Source of the DNA: Gracilimonas halophila
GTDB lineage: Bacteria > Bacteroidota > Rhodothermia > Balneolales > Balneolaceae
DNA: 64,000 nt
Assembly: GCF_042684365.1 (NCBI RefSeq)
Contig: NZ_JBHULI010000024.1
Coordinates: 124,001-188,000, forward strand
Direction: 5' to 3'
Below, in pieces: positions 34,436-43,422 of the stretch (within the stretch, counting starts at the first letter, position 1; every line of letters begins with the position of its first letter). The notes below the pieces were generated by a model. That model saw only the letters and a program-made list of their open reading frames with translations, did no database searches and had not been told where the DNA came from. Both the position numbers and the translations under genes were made by a program.

Positions 34436-35298
34436 TGGGGCTTATTTTCATAGCACTTAGTGTATCCTGTTCACTAGCCATTGCTCAAATATTGAAGTTA
34501 GCTGAGAATAATAAGATGAGGATACTTCATATTCTTGTCTGTAATTATTTGGCAGGGTTCCTAATCAGTTTTTTTAACTCTGCTGAATTTTCACTGCTTC
34601 CCGAATTTAAGAATGAGATTAGCTTGTGGCTGATGGGATTGGCTATTCTTCTGGGGATTATTTTTATAGCCAATATGGTAGTATACAGTCGTTCCATAGA
34701 TCGTGTTGGAATGGGGGTGAGCATCGCAGCTATGAGAATGTCATTGATTTTCCCAATTGCTGTAAGTCTTTTTGTTTTTGGTGAGACTATTGGAATGATA
34801 AAATACGCCGGAATTATCCTGGCTCTTAGTTCGCTTTTATTGATGGTTCCACGAATAAAAACCAAAAATATTTCCGGTATATCTGATGCATGGTTACCCA
34901 TTTTGATTTTTATAATGACGGGATTTGCTGATTCAGGACTTAAGATGTACGAGCAACTTTTTGCCACTCAAATTTCTGAAGACCTTTTTGTTTCCGGAAT
35001 ATTCTTAATTTCTTTTATTGTAGGTGGAAGCATTCTCATTAAACGAGGGGATGTTAAGTTTACCTACAAAGAAATTGGCTACGGAGTTGCTACAGGAATC
35101 GTGAATCTATATTCCTCAATATTCCTTTTATATGCACTGAAGTTAATGCCCGGCTCCATCGTTTTCCCAATAGTTAATGTAACTTTAGTAGTACTTGGAA
35201 CTTTCATTGGTATATGGATATGGAAAGATAGCCCTTCAGTTAAACAGTGGTCGGGACTGGGAATCGCAATAATTTCAATCTTTTTATTATTAGGATAA
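34435..35298 (+). CDS. DMT-superfamily (EamA-like) permease
   Basis: The 287-residue protein has about 10 membrane helices in two repeats. The first repeat ends with SRSIDRVGMGVSIAAMRMSLIFPIAVSLFVFGETIGMIKYAGIILALSSLLLM. The second contains ALKLMPGSIVFPIVNVTLVVLGTFIGIWIWKD, the usual EamA layout. It would move a small metabolite across the inner membrane; the substrate is unknown. Its ATG shares a base with the preceding stop (TGATG), and its stop codon overlaps the pta start as TAATG. Confidence 0.88.
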   Translation: MGLIFIALSVSCSLAIAQILKLAENNKMRILHILVCNYLAGFLISFFNSAEFSLLPEFKNEISLWLMGLAILLGIIFIANMVVYSRSIDRVGMGVSIAAMRMSLIFPIAVSLFVFGETIGMIKYAGIILALSSLLLMVPRIKTKNISGISDAWLPILIFIMTGFADSGLKMYEQLFATQISEDLFVSGIFLISFIVGGSILIKRGDVKFTYKEIGYGVATGIVNLYSSIFLLYALKLMPGSIVFPIVNVTLVVLGTFIGIWIWKDSPSVKQWSGLGIAIISIFLLLG

Positions 35299-36254
35299 TG
35301 AACATTATTTCTGAGATCAGAGACCGCGCTAAATCCAAGAAGAAAAGAATTGTATTACCACGTTCTTCGGATCCGAGGGTAATTGAGGCGGCTCAGTTTT
35401 TACTTGATCACCACCTGGCAGAACCGATCCTAATTAAAAATAGAGCAGGTGCTCAAATTCCTGAAAATTTAACTGTTATAGACCCTGTATCAGATGAACG
35501 GCTAAAAAAATATGCTCATTCTTTTTATGAGCGAAGAAAACATAAGGGTATTTCAGAGGCAGAAGCGATAGATGTGATCAAAAACCCTTTATTTTTTTCT
35601 GCAGCAATGGTTGATGCAGATGATGCCGATGGTTGTGTTGCCGGATCTGTTGCTACAACCGGCGATGTGCTTCGTGCAGCTATTCAAACCATTGGGTTAA
35701 AAAAAGGATCCAATGTAGTTTCAAGTGTGTTCCTGATGAGTTTTGAAGACGGGAGGGTGTTCACTTATGGAGACTGCGCTGTGGTTCCGTATCCCAACGC
35801 TGAACAATTGGCGACTATAGCTATGGATTCTGCACAAACTCATCATAAGATAACAGGGGTAGCTCCAAAGGTGGCGATGCTTTCGTTTTCAACAAAGGGA
35901 AGTGCAGAGCATGAACGGATTCAGTTAGTTCGTGATGCCCTTGAGATCGTGAAATCCCATAACCTTGATTTTCCGGTAGATGGAGAACTCCAGTTTGATG
36001 CATCTGTGATACCCGAGATCGGTAAACAAAAAGCACCCGGCTCAGAAGTCGCCGGGCAGGCAAATGTATTCATTTTCCCGAATCTTGACGCAGGTAACAT
36101 TGCATATAAGATTACCGAGCGTTTGGCAGGAGCCATAGCAACCGGTCCTATAATTCAAGGCCTTGCAAAACCGATGATGGACCTCTCTCGGGGGTGTTCA
36201 GCCCAGGATATCGTGAATACTGCTTGTGTCTGTGCTTTAATGGGAAATGACTGA
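35298..36254 (+). CDS. pta: Phosphate acetyltransferase
   Basis: This enzyme makes acetyl phosphate from acetyl-CoA and phosphate, the partner step to acetate kinase. At 318 residues it is the short, single-domain form. Signatures include KRIVLPRSSDPRVIEAAQFLLD at the N-terminus, DADDADGCVAGSVATTGDVLRAAIQTIG near residue 105, VAMLSFSTKGSAEHERIQLVRDALEI near 195, and FPNLDAGNIAYKITERLAGAIATGPIIQGLAKPMMDLSRGCS near 260. I chose the ATG at 35298, overlapping the permease stop; a longer frame from 35247 adds 17 atypical residues. Confidence 0.95.
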   Translation: MNIISEIRDRAKSKKKRIVLPRSSDPRVIEAAQFLLDHHLAEPILIKNRAGAQIPENLTVIDPVSDERLKKYAHSFYERRKHKGISEAEAIDVIKNPLFFSAAMVDADDADGCVAGSVATTGDVLRAAIQTIGLKKGSNVVSSVFLMSFEDGRVFTYGDCAVVPYPNAEQLATIAMDSAQTHHKITGVAPKVAMLSFSTKGSAEHERIQLVRDALEIVKSHNLDFPVDGELQFDASVIPEIGKQKAPGSEVAGQANVFIFPNLDAGNIAYKITERLAGAIATGPIIQGLAKPMMDLSRGCSAQDIVNTACVCALMGND

Positions 36255-36289
36255 TCACTTAAATATGAATTTTCTTATTAAATTGAGTA

Positions 36290-36898
36290 ATGCTAATAAC
36301 ATTTGAAGGAATAGACGGAAGCGGTAAATCAACACAGATTTCGCTATTAAGGGATTATCTGGCGAAAATGGGTCACGATGTGCAGGTGTTCCGTGAACCA
36401 GGAGGTACAGATGTTTCTGAAATGATAAGAGGAATGCTGCTTAATCCTGAACTGGAAATAGATCCTGTGACAGAGCTGTTACTATTCTCTTCTGCACGTT
36501 CCCAGTTAGTAGCTGAGAAAGTTCGTCCATTACTGGAGGATAATGTCATAGTTATTTTAGACCGTTTTTATGATTCCACAACTGCATACCAGGGATTTGG
36601 CAGAAAGAGTGTGCCACTTGAGCAGATCAAACAGATCAATACCGTGGCAACGCATAACCTGGTACCTGATTTTACTTTTTATCTGCGGTTGAGTCTTGAA
36701 GAGGCGGGAGAAAGAACTAAAACATTTGAGAAAGACCGTATGGAGCGCGCAGGAGATACATTCTTCGCACAGGTTTTTGAAGGATTTGAACATTTGGCTG
36801 AAACGGAACCTCGCTTTAAAGTCATTAATGCAGAGCGCGATATAGATTCAATTCATGAGGAAATTATAGAAATTCTGATTCCTTCACTGAAATCCTAG
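36290..36898 (+). CDS. tmk: Thymidylate kinase
   Basis: The enzyme phosphorylates dTMP to dTDP. The 202-residue protein has the P-loop ITFEGIDGSGKSTQI at residue 3, the DRX-type substrate loop VILDRFYDSTTAYQGFG near 90, and the FREPGGTDVSEMIRGMLL segment near 37. A lid-type sequence KDRMERAGDTFFAQVFEGF lies near 145. It ends the ackA-pta-tmk transcript and is followed by a hairpin terminator. Confidence 0.97.
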   Translation: MLITFEGIDGSGKSTQISLLRDYLAKMGHDVQVFREPGGTDVSEMIRGMLLNPELEIDPVTELLLFSSARSQLVAEKVRPLLEDNVIVILDRFYDSTTAYQGFGRKSVPLEQIKQINTVATHNLVPDFTFYLRLSLEEAGERTKTFEKDRMERAGDTFFAQVFEGFEHLAETEPRFKVINAERDIDSIHEEIIEILIPSLKS

Positions 36899-36949
36899 TT
36901 TTATCAGTTTTAAAAGCAGATAGCAGGGAAAAGGTCAAAAGAATAGGCG

Positions 36950-36985
36950 AAAAAACTTAGGTAAAAAAAGTTTTTTATTTTTTTA
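36950..36985 (+). terminator. Rho-independent terminator after tmk
   Basis: The arms AAAAAACTT (36950-36958) and AAGTTTTTT (36968-36976) are followed by ATTTTTTTATA. It lies 52 bp past the tmk stop. The rest of the 222-bp gap to 37120 shows no other element I can support. Confidence 0.7.
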
Positions 36986-37120
36986 TAGGTCAATATCATT
37001 GAGCCTTAATCATTTTATCCGTAAATTTAGAACAATCTGGATTAGTCCTGCCTATTTCCATGACAACCAGTTCATCAAAAGAATACAATTCTAACGATCA
37101 TAACTACCAAGTATTAAATT

Positions 37121-37597
37121 ATGGCGCACGAAAGAATCGAAATTGATTTACCTCTTGCCAAAGTATATGAACTCCTAAGCAATCCGGTTGAATTCCCTAA
37201 GTTCCTGGAACGCATTGATAAAGTTGAAAGAATTAATTCTCAGACTTTTGAATACAAGACCGATATCGGGGGAGAAGAATATAATTGGACTACTAATCTT
37301 ATCGACAATCTTCGTAACACTCGATTTGCTTGGATTACTATTAATGGTAATCTCAATCAAACTGGAACAATTCGCTTCACTCCACTTGATAATGGAGAGC
37401 GAACAAGAGTTGAGTTTTCTTTAGATTACCGTACATTTTTCGGTGAGCCTGAAGAAGAATTAGCTTCTTTCATTGAAGATTCACCTGCTCAATTGGCTAA
37501 AGATCTTAAGAAATTCAAAGAATTAGCTGAAGGCGGTACCTTCAAAGAAACTCCACTCGAGCCTAAAGAAGAGAGCGAAGAAGAAGTTACTGCATAA
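37121..37597 (+). CDS. SRPBCC/START-like small-ligand domain protein
   Basis: The 158-residue protein follows the SRPBCC (polyketide cyclase/coenzyme Q-binding) pattern: IEIDLPLAKVYELLSNPVEFPKFL at the N-terminus, a FEYKTDIGGEEYNWTTNLI strand pair, and FAWITINGNLNQTGTIRFTPLDNGERTRVEFSLDY. A C-terminal helix and a Glu-rich tail (EPKEESEEEVTA) follow. It probably binds a hydrophobic ligand or a lipid; the partner is unknown. A strong terminator lies 30 bp after its stop, so it is a single-gene transcript. Confidence 0.85.
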   Translation: MAHERIEIDLPLAKVYELLSNPVEFPKFLERIDKVERINSQTFEYKTDIGGEEYNWTTNLIDNLRNTRFAWITINGNLNQTGTIRFTPLDNGERTRVEFSLDYRTFFGEPEEELASFIEDSPAQLAKDLKKFKELAEGGTFKETPLEPKEESEEEVTA

Positions 37598-37626
37598 GGT
37601 AATTTAATCTTTATCACTTTATTTAT

Positions 37627-37657
37627 AATGCGCATCTCAACGATGCGCATTTTTTTT
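37627..37657 (+). terminator. Strong Rho-independent terminator
   Basis: A perfect 10-bp stem AATGCGCATC/GATGCGCATT with a TCAAC loop, followed by TTTTTT. It separates the SRPBCC gene from aroE. Confidence 0.92.
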
Positions 37658-37676
37658 GTCATTAACTTCAGCGACC

Positions 37677-38528
37677 ATGGAATTTTCTAAGTTTCTACAA
37701 TCAGAATCGAGTCGTATGCCGCATTATTTATTAATCGGCAGCCCAATAAGTCATAGTGTCTCTCCTTTGATGCATAATACCGCTTTAGAGCATCATGCAT
37801 TAAAGGCAGAATACCATGCTGTTTCTGTTCGTAACAACGAAATATCATCACTGATAGCTCATTTGAATAAACTGGAATTTCTAGGTGCAAACGTTACCAT
37901 ACCTTATAAGGAAACGTTATTTGGTGCGATGGATACATTGGGTGTTGAAGCAGCTCAGATCGGAGCCATCAATACCATCTTAAAAAGAGACGGTAAAATA
38001 GTTGGAGAAAATACGGATGCATATGGATTTAAAGCCCCTATAGAAGAATATGCGGATGAATTAGAAGGAGAGAGAGCCATTATTTTTGGGACCGGAGGAG
38101 CTACTAAAGCTATTTCGTTTGCTTTGTATGAAATGGGGATCAAAGAAATATTAATGGTTTCCAGAAGACCGAGAAAATATGACCTTTCTGATAACGTCAT
38201 TATGTGTAATTATGATAATTGGCATGCTTATGCTGAAGAAGCTGCTATCATAATAAATGCTACTCCGCTGGGAATGATACCAAATACAGATGCTTCTCCG
38301 GTTAAAGAAAGTGAGACACATTTATTAGAGGGTAAGATTTGTTATGATGTAGTTTATAATCCCAGAGAAACAAAGTTTTTAAAACAAGCTGTGGCATCGG
38401 GAGGAATCCCGATCGAGGGATTAGATATGCTGATCTATCAGGGTGCGCTATCCTTTAAAATGTGGACCGGACAGGAATTTCCTTTAGGACTCATTAAAAT
38501 GAAATTAGATGATGTCTTCCCAAATTGA
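37677..38528 (+). CDS. aroE: Shikimate dehydrogenase
   Basis: The enzyme reduces 3-dehydroshikimate with NADPH in aromatic amino acid synthesis. After an N-terminal MEFSKFLQSESSRM stretch come the AroE motifs: YLLIGSPISHSVSPLMHNTA, LGANVTIPYKE (with the catalytic Lys), GAINTIL, GENTDAYGF, the Rossmann GTGGATKAI, and INATPLGMIP followed by YDVVYNP and GLDMLIYQGALSFKMWTG. I chose the ATG at 37677. An upstream TTG at 37656 would start in the T-run of the preceding terminator and is unlikely. It overlaps the next gene by 20 bp. Confidence 0.96.
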   Translation: MEFSKFLQSESSRMPHYLLIGSPISHSVSPLMHNTALEHHALKAEYHAVSVRNNEISSLIAHLNKLEFLGANVTIPYKETLFGAMDTLGVEAAQIGAINTILKRDGKIVGENTDAYGFKAPIEEYADELEGERAIIFGTGGATKAISFALYEMGIKEILMVSRRPRKYDLSDNVIMCNYDNWHAYAEEAAIIINATPLGMIPNTDASPVKESETHLLEGKICYDVVYNPRETKFLKQAVASGGIPIEGLDMLIYQGALSFKMWTGQEFPLGLIKMKLDDVFPN

Positions 38529-39258
38529 ATTGATAAAACCACTTTTGCTAAATGACGAATCAATTTCAAGTTGGTTCAGTTTACGCAATCATGACTCTGT
38601 GAGGCCCAATACTAACATTCCGGGTTTGAATCTTGGCATGAATACAGAAGAGGTGGAAGAAATTATACTTCAAAACCGAAAACTACTTTTGGATGAAATT
38701 GGGTTAGATGTACATCAAGTTGCTTATGCAATACAAGTACATAAAACGAAGATCGAAGTGGTTACAAATGCTGGGACTTACCCTGATACTGATGCTTTTG
38801 TAACAACAAAAAAAGATATGGCTCTTGCTATACAGGTTGCGGATTGTGCGGCAGTACTGTTTGGGGATCCAAAGAATAGAGTTATAGCAGCGGCCCATGC
38901 AGGATGGAGAGGGGCAGCTGGGAATATCATTCCAAAAACACTAGACAAAATGTTGAGCCTCGGAGCTGAACCAAAGAATATTAAGGCTTTTATAAGTCCC
39001 TGCATTTCTTTGAATAATTTTGAAGTAGGTGAGGAAGTTGCATCTGAGTTTCCTGGTCAGTTTGTAGATCGTGACCGTTTTGAAAAACCTCATATTGCTC
39101 TTAAAGAATTCATACGTTATCAGCTATTAGAACATGGAATGATGGAATCTAAAATTGAATTAGATACTCATTGCACCATAGATGATGAAAAGTTTTATTC
39201 CTATCGCAGGCAAAAAGGAAAAAGTGGTCGAATGATGGGAATCATAAAATTAAATTAA
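38509..39258 (+). CDS. Laccase-domain purine nucleoside phosphorylase/polyphenol oxidase (YfiH/DUF152 family)
   Basis: The 249-residue protein has the family signature QVHKTKIEVVT, the metal-binding VADCAAVLFGDPKNRVIAAAHAGWRGAAGNIIPKTL block (near residues 102-140, Cys and His ligands), ISPCISLNNFEVGEEV, and a C-terminal DTHCTIDDEKFYSYRRQKGKSGRMMGII. Members are now described as zinc-dependent purine nucleoside phosphorylases or adenosine deaminases, sometimes with reported laccase activity. It overlaps aroE by 20 bp; a second ATG at 38512 is an alternative start. Confidence 0.92.
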   Translation: MMSSQIELIKPLLLNDESISSWFSLRNHDSVRPNTNIPGLNLGMNTEEVEEIILQNRKLLLDEIGLDVHQVAYAIQVHKTKIEVVTNAGTYPDTDAFVTTKKDMALAIQVADCAAVLFGDPKNRVIAAAHAGWRGAAGNIIPKTLDKMLSLGAEPKNIKAFISPCISLNNFEVGEEVASEFPGQFVDRDRFEKPHIALKEFIRYQLLEHGMMESKIELDTHCTIDDEKFYSYRRQKGKSGRMMGIIKLN

Positions 39259-39269
39259 GATAATTACTT

Positions 39270-40169
39270 TTGAGAGTCAGCTACAGCCCCGGCTATGTTG
39301 CCGATATACCAAAGAAGCATATCTTTCCCATGAAGAAATTCAGCGGGCTCCATTCTTATTTAACTGATTCAGGTATAGTGAGCGAAAATGAGGTTATAGA
39401 GCCTTCAATGGTTGACTTTTCAAATCTGATCACAGCTCATACTGAACATTACGCTAAAGCTGTTTGGACGGGCGATCTTACTAAAAAAGAGGTTCGAAGA
39501 ATGGGGCTTCCCTGGAGTAAGTCGTTGGCCATTCGTTCCAGGCTTGCTGTACAGGGCACCATTAATGCCGGGTTGATGGCTCTGCAGGATGGGTTAGCCG
39601 GGAATCTGGCAGGGGGAACACATCATTCTATGCCTGACCACGGTGAAGGATTTTGTGTGTATAACGATGTTGCTGTTGCTATAAAGGTATTGCAGCAATC
39701 GATGTGGGTGAATCGAGTTCTTGTGGTAGACTGTGATGTACACCAGGGAAATGGGACTGCGCATATATTTCTGAATGATCCGAATGTGTTTACATTTTCC
39801 ATTCATGGCGAAAGAAATTATCCTTTTAAAAAGCCACCCTCTGATCTTGATGTCGGATTGCCGGACAAAACAAAAGATAAAGACTATCATAAAGCTTTGA
39901 TCTCTGCTTTGGATAATATTAATGCTGAATTTAAACCAGACCTGGTATTCTATTTAGGAGGGATTGATCCCCTTGAAACGGATCATTTTGGGAGGCTGTC
40001 TTTGACTTTAGAAGGACTCAGGGAAAGAGATAGAATTGTGATCGAATATTTTACACAGAAAGAATATCCTTTAGTTCTATTGCTTTCCGGAGGATATGCT
40101 CCAAATTTAAAAGAAACGATAATTGCGCATGCTCAAATGTATGAAGTTGCCAAAGAGATAGGTTTTTGA
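39270..40169 (+). CDS. Histone deacetylase-family amidohydrolase
   Basis: The 299-residue protein has the class II/AcuC-like deacetylase motifs: GGTHHSMPDHGEGFCVYNDVAVA (paired His and the zinc environment), VLVVDCDVHQGNGTAHIF (zinc-binding DxH), FSIHGERNYPF, LGGIDPLETDHFGRLSLTLEGL and LLSGGYAPN. Bacterial members remove acetyl groups from proteins, polyamines or other small amides; the substrate is unknown. The start is TTG at 39270, 12 bp after the previous gene. It lies in a run of core metabolic genes with no acetylpolyamine neighbour. Confidence 0.92.
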   Translation: MRVSYSPGYVADIPKKHIFPMKKFSGLHSYLTDSGIVSENEVIEPSMVDFSNLITAHTEHYAKAVWTGDLTKKEVRRMGLPWSKSLAIRSRLAVQGTINAGLMALQDGLAGNLAGGTHHSMPDHGEGFCVYNDVAVAIKVLQQSMWVNRVLVVDCDVHQGNGTAHIFLNDPNVFTFSIHGERNYPFKKPPSDLDVGLPDKTKDKDYHKALISALDNINAEFKPDLVFYLGGIDPLETDHFGRLSLTLEGLRERDRIVIEYFTQKEYPLVLLLSGGYAPNLKETIIAHAQMYEVAKEIGF

Positions 40170-40272
40170 TAACCACTAATTAATTTGGAATCACTTATCT
40201 TGAATTACGGTTTTATAGTTACACGTTCAGAAATGAGCCACAATTTCTAAAGAAGTAAAAAGAAAGAAACAT

Positions 40273-41421
40273 TTGAAGAAACAAAAACTGGCTATTCTTG
40301 GATCAACCGGATCCATTGGGACCCAATCACTTGAGATCATTCGTCAGCATCCTGATAAATTTGAGGTTATTGCCTTATCAGCGAATTCCAACTGGAAATT
40401 GCTGGCTGAACAAGTCAAGGAATTCAATCCTGAATTCACTCTTATTGGAGATGAAAGTCACGCAAAGGATTTAGAAAAAGTTTGTTCTGGAGCCACTCTT
40501 CTAAGTGGTAAAAAACATCTTCCGGAGTTAGCATCATTAGAAAATGTGGATACCGTTCTTAATGCCTTAGTTGGATATTCAGGCTTTGATTCTACTTTGG
40601 CAGCTATAAAAGCAGGAAAGAGGGTGGCGTTAGCCAATAAAGAATCTTTGGTTGTTGGGGGGGAGATAATCACAGAAGAGCTAAAGAAGTCAAATGCAGA
40701 ACTCATTCCCGTAGACTCTGAACACAGTGCTATGCTTCAATGTCTTACAGGTGAATCACTTGATAATATAGAGAAGATCATTATTACAGCCAGCGGAGGG
40801 CCATTTCGAACCTTTACTAAAGAGCAATTGCAAAATGTAACGGTGGAGCAAGCTTTAAATCATCCCAATTGGGATATGGGAGCCAAAATAACCATCGACT
40901 CCTCAACCATGATGAACAAAGGCCTTGAGATCATAGAAGCACACTGGTTGTTTGATATTCCCGTGCACAAAATTCAGCCGGTTATACACCCCCAAAGTAT
41001 CATTCATTCTATGATCACTTTTATTGACGGATCAAGTAAAGCACAGCTCGGATTGCCCGACATGAAAGTGCCTATTATCTACTCATTAAGCTACCCAGAA
41101 AGATTAGATCTGGATACCCCAAGAATGAATTGGAATGAAGCCCAGAATCTTACCTTTGAACCCGTTGATTTTGATAAGTTTCCATGTGTTAGATTAGCTA
41201 TGGAAAGCATTGAAACAGGAGGGTATGCTCCGGCAATTTTAAACGCTGCAAATGAAGTAGCTGTTCAGCGATTTTTGAACAAAGAAATTGGTTATATTCA
41301 CATCCCTGAAATTGTTGAAAAAAGTTTGGCTAACATTGATTGGAATGATAGTTTGAACGCAGAGACGCTAAAAGAAATAGATAAAGAGACGCGAGTCTTC
41401 GCTAAATCAATTATTAAATAA
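40273..41421 (+). CDS. dxr: 1-deoxy-D-xylulose 5-phosphate reductoisomerase
   Basis: This is the second step of the MEP isoprenoid pathway, making 2-C-methyl-D-erythritol 4-phosphate. The 382-residue protein opens at TTG 40273 with KKQKLAILGSTGSIGTQSLEII (NADPH Rossmann loop). It has ALANKESLVVGGEII, PVDSEHSAMLQCL, ITASGGPFR, NHPNWDMGAKITIDSSTMMNKGLEIIEAHWLF and VIHPQSIIHSMI. These include the metal-binding D, E and E. rseP follows 5 bp later, an order common in bacteria. Confidence 0.97.
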   Translation: MKKQKLAILGSTGSIGTQSLEIIRQHPDKFEVIALSANSNWKLLAEQVKEFNPEFTLIGDESHAKDLEKVCSGATLLSGKKHLPELASLENVDTVLNALVGYSGFDSTLAAIKAGKRVALANKESLVVGGEIITEELKKSNAELIPVDSEHSAMLQCLTGESLDNIEKIIITASGGPFRTFTKEQLQNVTVEQALNHPNWDMGAKITIDSSTMMNKGLEIIEAHWLFDIPVHKIQPVIHPQSIIHSMITFIDGSSKAQLGLPDMKVPIIYSLSYPERLDLDTPRMNWNEAQNLTFEPVDFDKFPCVRLAMESIETGGYAPAILNAANEVAVQRFLNKEIGYIHIPEIVEKSLANIDWNDSLNAETLKEIDKETRVFAKSIIK

Positions 41422-41426
41422 TTTAC

Positions 41427-42767
41427 ATGGACTGGTTTTTAAATTTATTAAATACACTGCTAATATTTGGCGGGGCTTTAATGATCCTCGTTTTTGTACA
41501 TGAACTCGGACACTTTTTAGCTGCTAAGTGGTTTGGAATGCGAGTTGAGCGTTTCTCCATTGGTTTTCCGCCACGTATTTGGGGTTTTCAGAAAGGGGAC
41601 ACCGATTATTGTATAGGAGCAACACCTCTGGGCGGCTATGTTAAGATCTCTGGTATGATCGACGAAAGTATGGATACCGAACACCTCGAGAAGGAACCAG
41701 AGGAATGGGAATATCGAAGTAAGCCGGTTTGGCAACGTATAATTACAATTACTGCAGGGGTTATTTTTAATATGATCCTGGCATTCCTCATCTTTTTTGG
41801 AATGACCTATACCAATGGTAAATCCGTACTTCCAATTCAGGAGACGGCCGGAATGTATGTGCCGGAATCTTCTATTTTAAATGAAATCGGCTTTCAAACC
41901 GGTGATAAGATTATTGGAGTAAACGGGCAAGAGGTTACATATTTCAATGAATTGGTTTCTGCTTCAGAGCTTACTGTAGACGATCTTAATTATACTGTGA
42001 TCCGTGATGGTCAGCGTATAAATGTCTCTGTAACCCCAAATTATCTTGACAGTCTTCAAACTCGTGGTTTTTTGGATGTCAGTTATATGTTTCCAAGTAA
42101 TATATCATCGGCTCCGGCAGGTCGGCCAGCTGCTGAGGCAGGCATAGAAGCCGGCGATAAGATCGTATCTGCAAACGGCGACACCGTACTATATTGGGTT
42201 CAATTGGTAGAAATTATCCAGAATGCTGATACTGCTATCACTTTTGGTGTGCAAAGGGAAGATTCTCTGTTCTACACTTCCATCACACCTGATTCCGAGA
42301 CAAAAACTATCGGTATTGCTTCACCAAGTTTAGAAACTTTAGGGATAGAACGAATTGAATATGGTTTTTTTGAGTCTATTGGTGAAGGCTACAATCAAAC
42401 CATGGAGCAAACAGTTGGAATACTACAGGGATTTACCCGAATGATAACCGGAGATATTTCAGTATCCCAAAATTTAGGTGGTCCCATAGCCATCGCAAGT
42501 ATTACCCGTGAAGCTACGGATTCTGCGGGATGGATAGGTTTTTGGAATATCACTGCTTTATTGAGTATCACGCTGGCTATCCTGAATATTTTACCTATAC
42601 CGGTATTAGATGGAGGTCATTTGGTATTTCTGTTATATGAAGGGATCACACGGCGCGAACCTTCAGAGAAAGTACGAATGGTTGCACAACAGATAGGTTT
42701 CTTCTTAATGATCGGATTATTCATATTCGTAATGTTTAACGACGCATTTAGATATTTCGGGCTTTAA
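41427..42767 (+). CDS. rseP: RIP metalloprotease RseP (site-2 protease)
   Basis: This inner-membrane zinc protease cleaves membrane-spanning regulators or signal peptides. The HExxH site VFVHELGHFLAAKWFG lies in the first helix (near residue 24), with GFPPRIWGFQKGDTDYCIGATPLGGYVKISGM after it. Two PDZ domains follow (about 125-200, IGFQTGDKIIGVNGQEV, and 210-290, AGIEAGDKIVSANGDTV). The second half has NILPIPVLDGGHLVFLLYEGI with the LDGGH Asp ligand, and GGPIAIASITREA. The length (446) is normal. It sits between dxr and psd. Confidence 0.96.
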   Translation: MDWFLNLLNTLLIFGGALMILVFVHELGHFLAAKWFGMRVERFSIGFPPRIWGFQKGDTDYCIGATPLGGYVKISGMIDESMDTEHLEKEPEEWEYRSKPVWQRIITITAGVIFNMILAFLIFFGMTYTNGKSVLPIQETAGMYVPESSILNEIGFQTGDKIIGVNGQEVTYFNELVSASELTVDDLNYTVIRDGQRINVSVTPNYLDSLQTRGFLDVSYMFPSNISSAPAGRPAAEAGIEAGDKIVSANGDTVLYWVQLVEIIQNADTAITFGVQREDSLFYTSITPDSETKTIGIASPSLETLGIERIEYGFFESIGEGYNQTMEQTVGILQGFTRMITGDISVSQNLGGPIAIASITREATDSAGWIGFWNITALLSITLAILNILPIPVLDGGHLVFLLYEGITRREPSEKVRMVAQQIGFFLMIGLFIFVMFNDAFRYFGL

Positions 42768-42768
42768 A

Positions 42769-43422
42769 ATGATTGCAAAAGACGGATATTCTACCATAGC
42801 ATTGGTTCTTTTGGTCTCAGTGATGGTATGTGGGTTTGCTTTCTACTTCCTTGATCATTGGTTCAGGTATATACTTCTTTTTTCAATCATTGCACTAAGC
42901 GGGCTGACCATCTTTTTCTTCCGTGATCCTGACCGGGATATACCGGTCGGAGATGAACTGATTATTTCTCCTGCTGATGGAAAAGTTGTTTTTGTTAAAG
43001 AAATAGAGGAGTCAGTCTACATTAAAGGTAAAGCTACTCAGATAAGTATTTTTCTCTCTCCACTTAATGTGCATGTGAATAGAAACCCGGTATCAGGCGA
43101 TCTTCAATATCTTAAATATCACCCCGGGGAATACCTTATGGCTTGGGCGGAACACGCTTCTGAGCTAAATGAAAGAGCAGATTTTGGAGTTCTCCATCCA
43201 TCGGATACCAAAATATTTTTCCGGCAGATCACCGGATTCCTGGCTCGTAGGATCGTATATAATATCAAAGAAGGTGATGAACTAAAGGCAGGTGAACGAT
43301 TTGGGATCATGAAATTCGGATCACGAATGGATGTTGTAGTTCCCGGAAATGTTGAGGTTAAAGTTAAGCCCGGAGATAAAACAGTTGCAGGTGAATCAGT
43401 GCTTGGAGTTATTAACGCATGA
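42769..43422 (+). CDS. psd: Phosphatidylserine decarboxylase proenzyme
   Basis: The enzyme makes phosphatidylethanolamine from phosphatidylserine. This is the short archaeal/Bacteroidota-type Psd (217 residues). Two N-terminal membrane helices are followed by FFRDPDRDIPVGDELIISPADGKVVFVKEI, then IFLSPLNVHVNRNPVSGDLQYLKYHPGEY. The self-cleavage site is FGS in GIMKFGSRMDVVVPG (near residue 182), whose Ser becomes the pyruvoyl group. The pssA gene, which makes its substrate, overlaps the stop by 4 bp. Confidence 0.95.
   Translation: MIAKDGYSTIALVLLVSVMVCGFAFYFLDHWFRYILLFSIIALSGLTIFFFRDPDRDIPVGDELIISPADGKVVFVKEIEESVYIKGKATQISIFLSPLNVHVNRNPVSGDLQYLKYHPGEYLMAWAEHASELNERADFGVLHPSDTKIFFRQITGFLARRIVYNIKEGDELKAGERFGIMKFGSRMDVVVPGNVEVKVKPGDKTVAGESVLGVINA

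Noticed and set aside
35247..35297. Longer N-terminus for pta
   Set aside because: The extra 17 residues are atypical and overlap the permease; the TAATG junction at 35298 is the better start.
37656..37676. Upstream TTG start for aroE
   Set aside because: It lies in the T-run of the strong terminator at 37627-37657; the ATG at 37677 is preferred.
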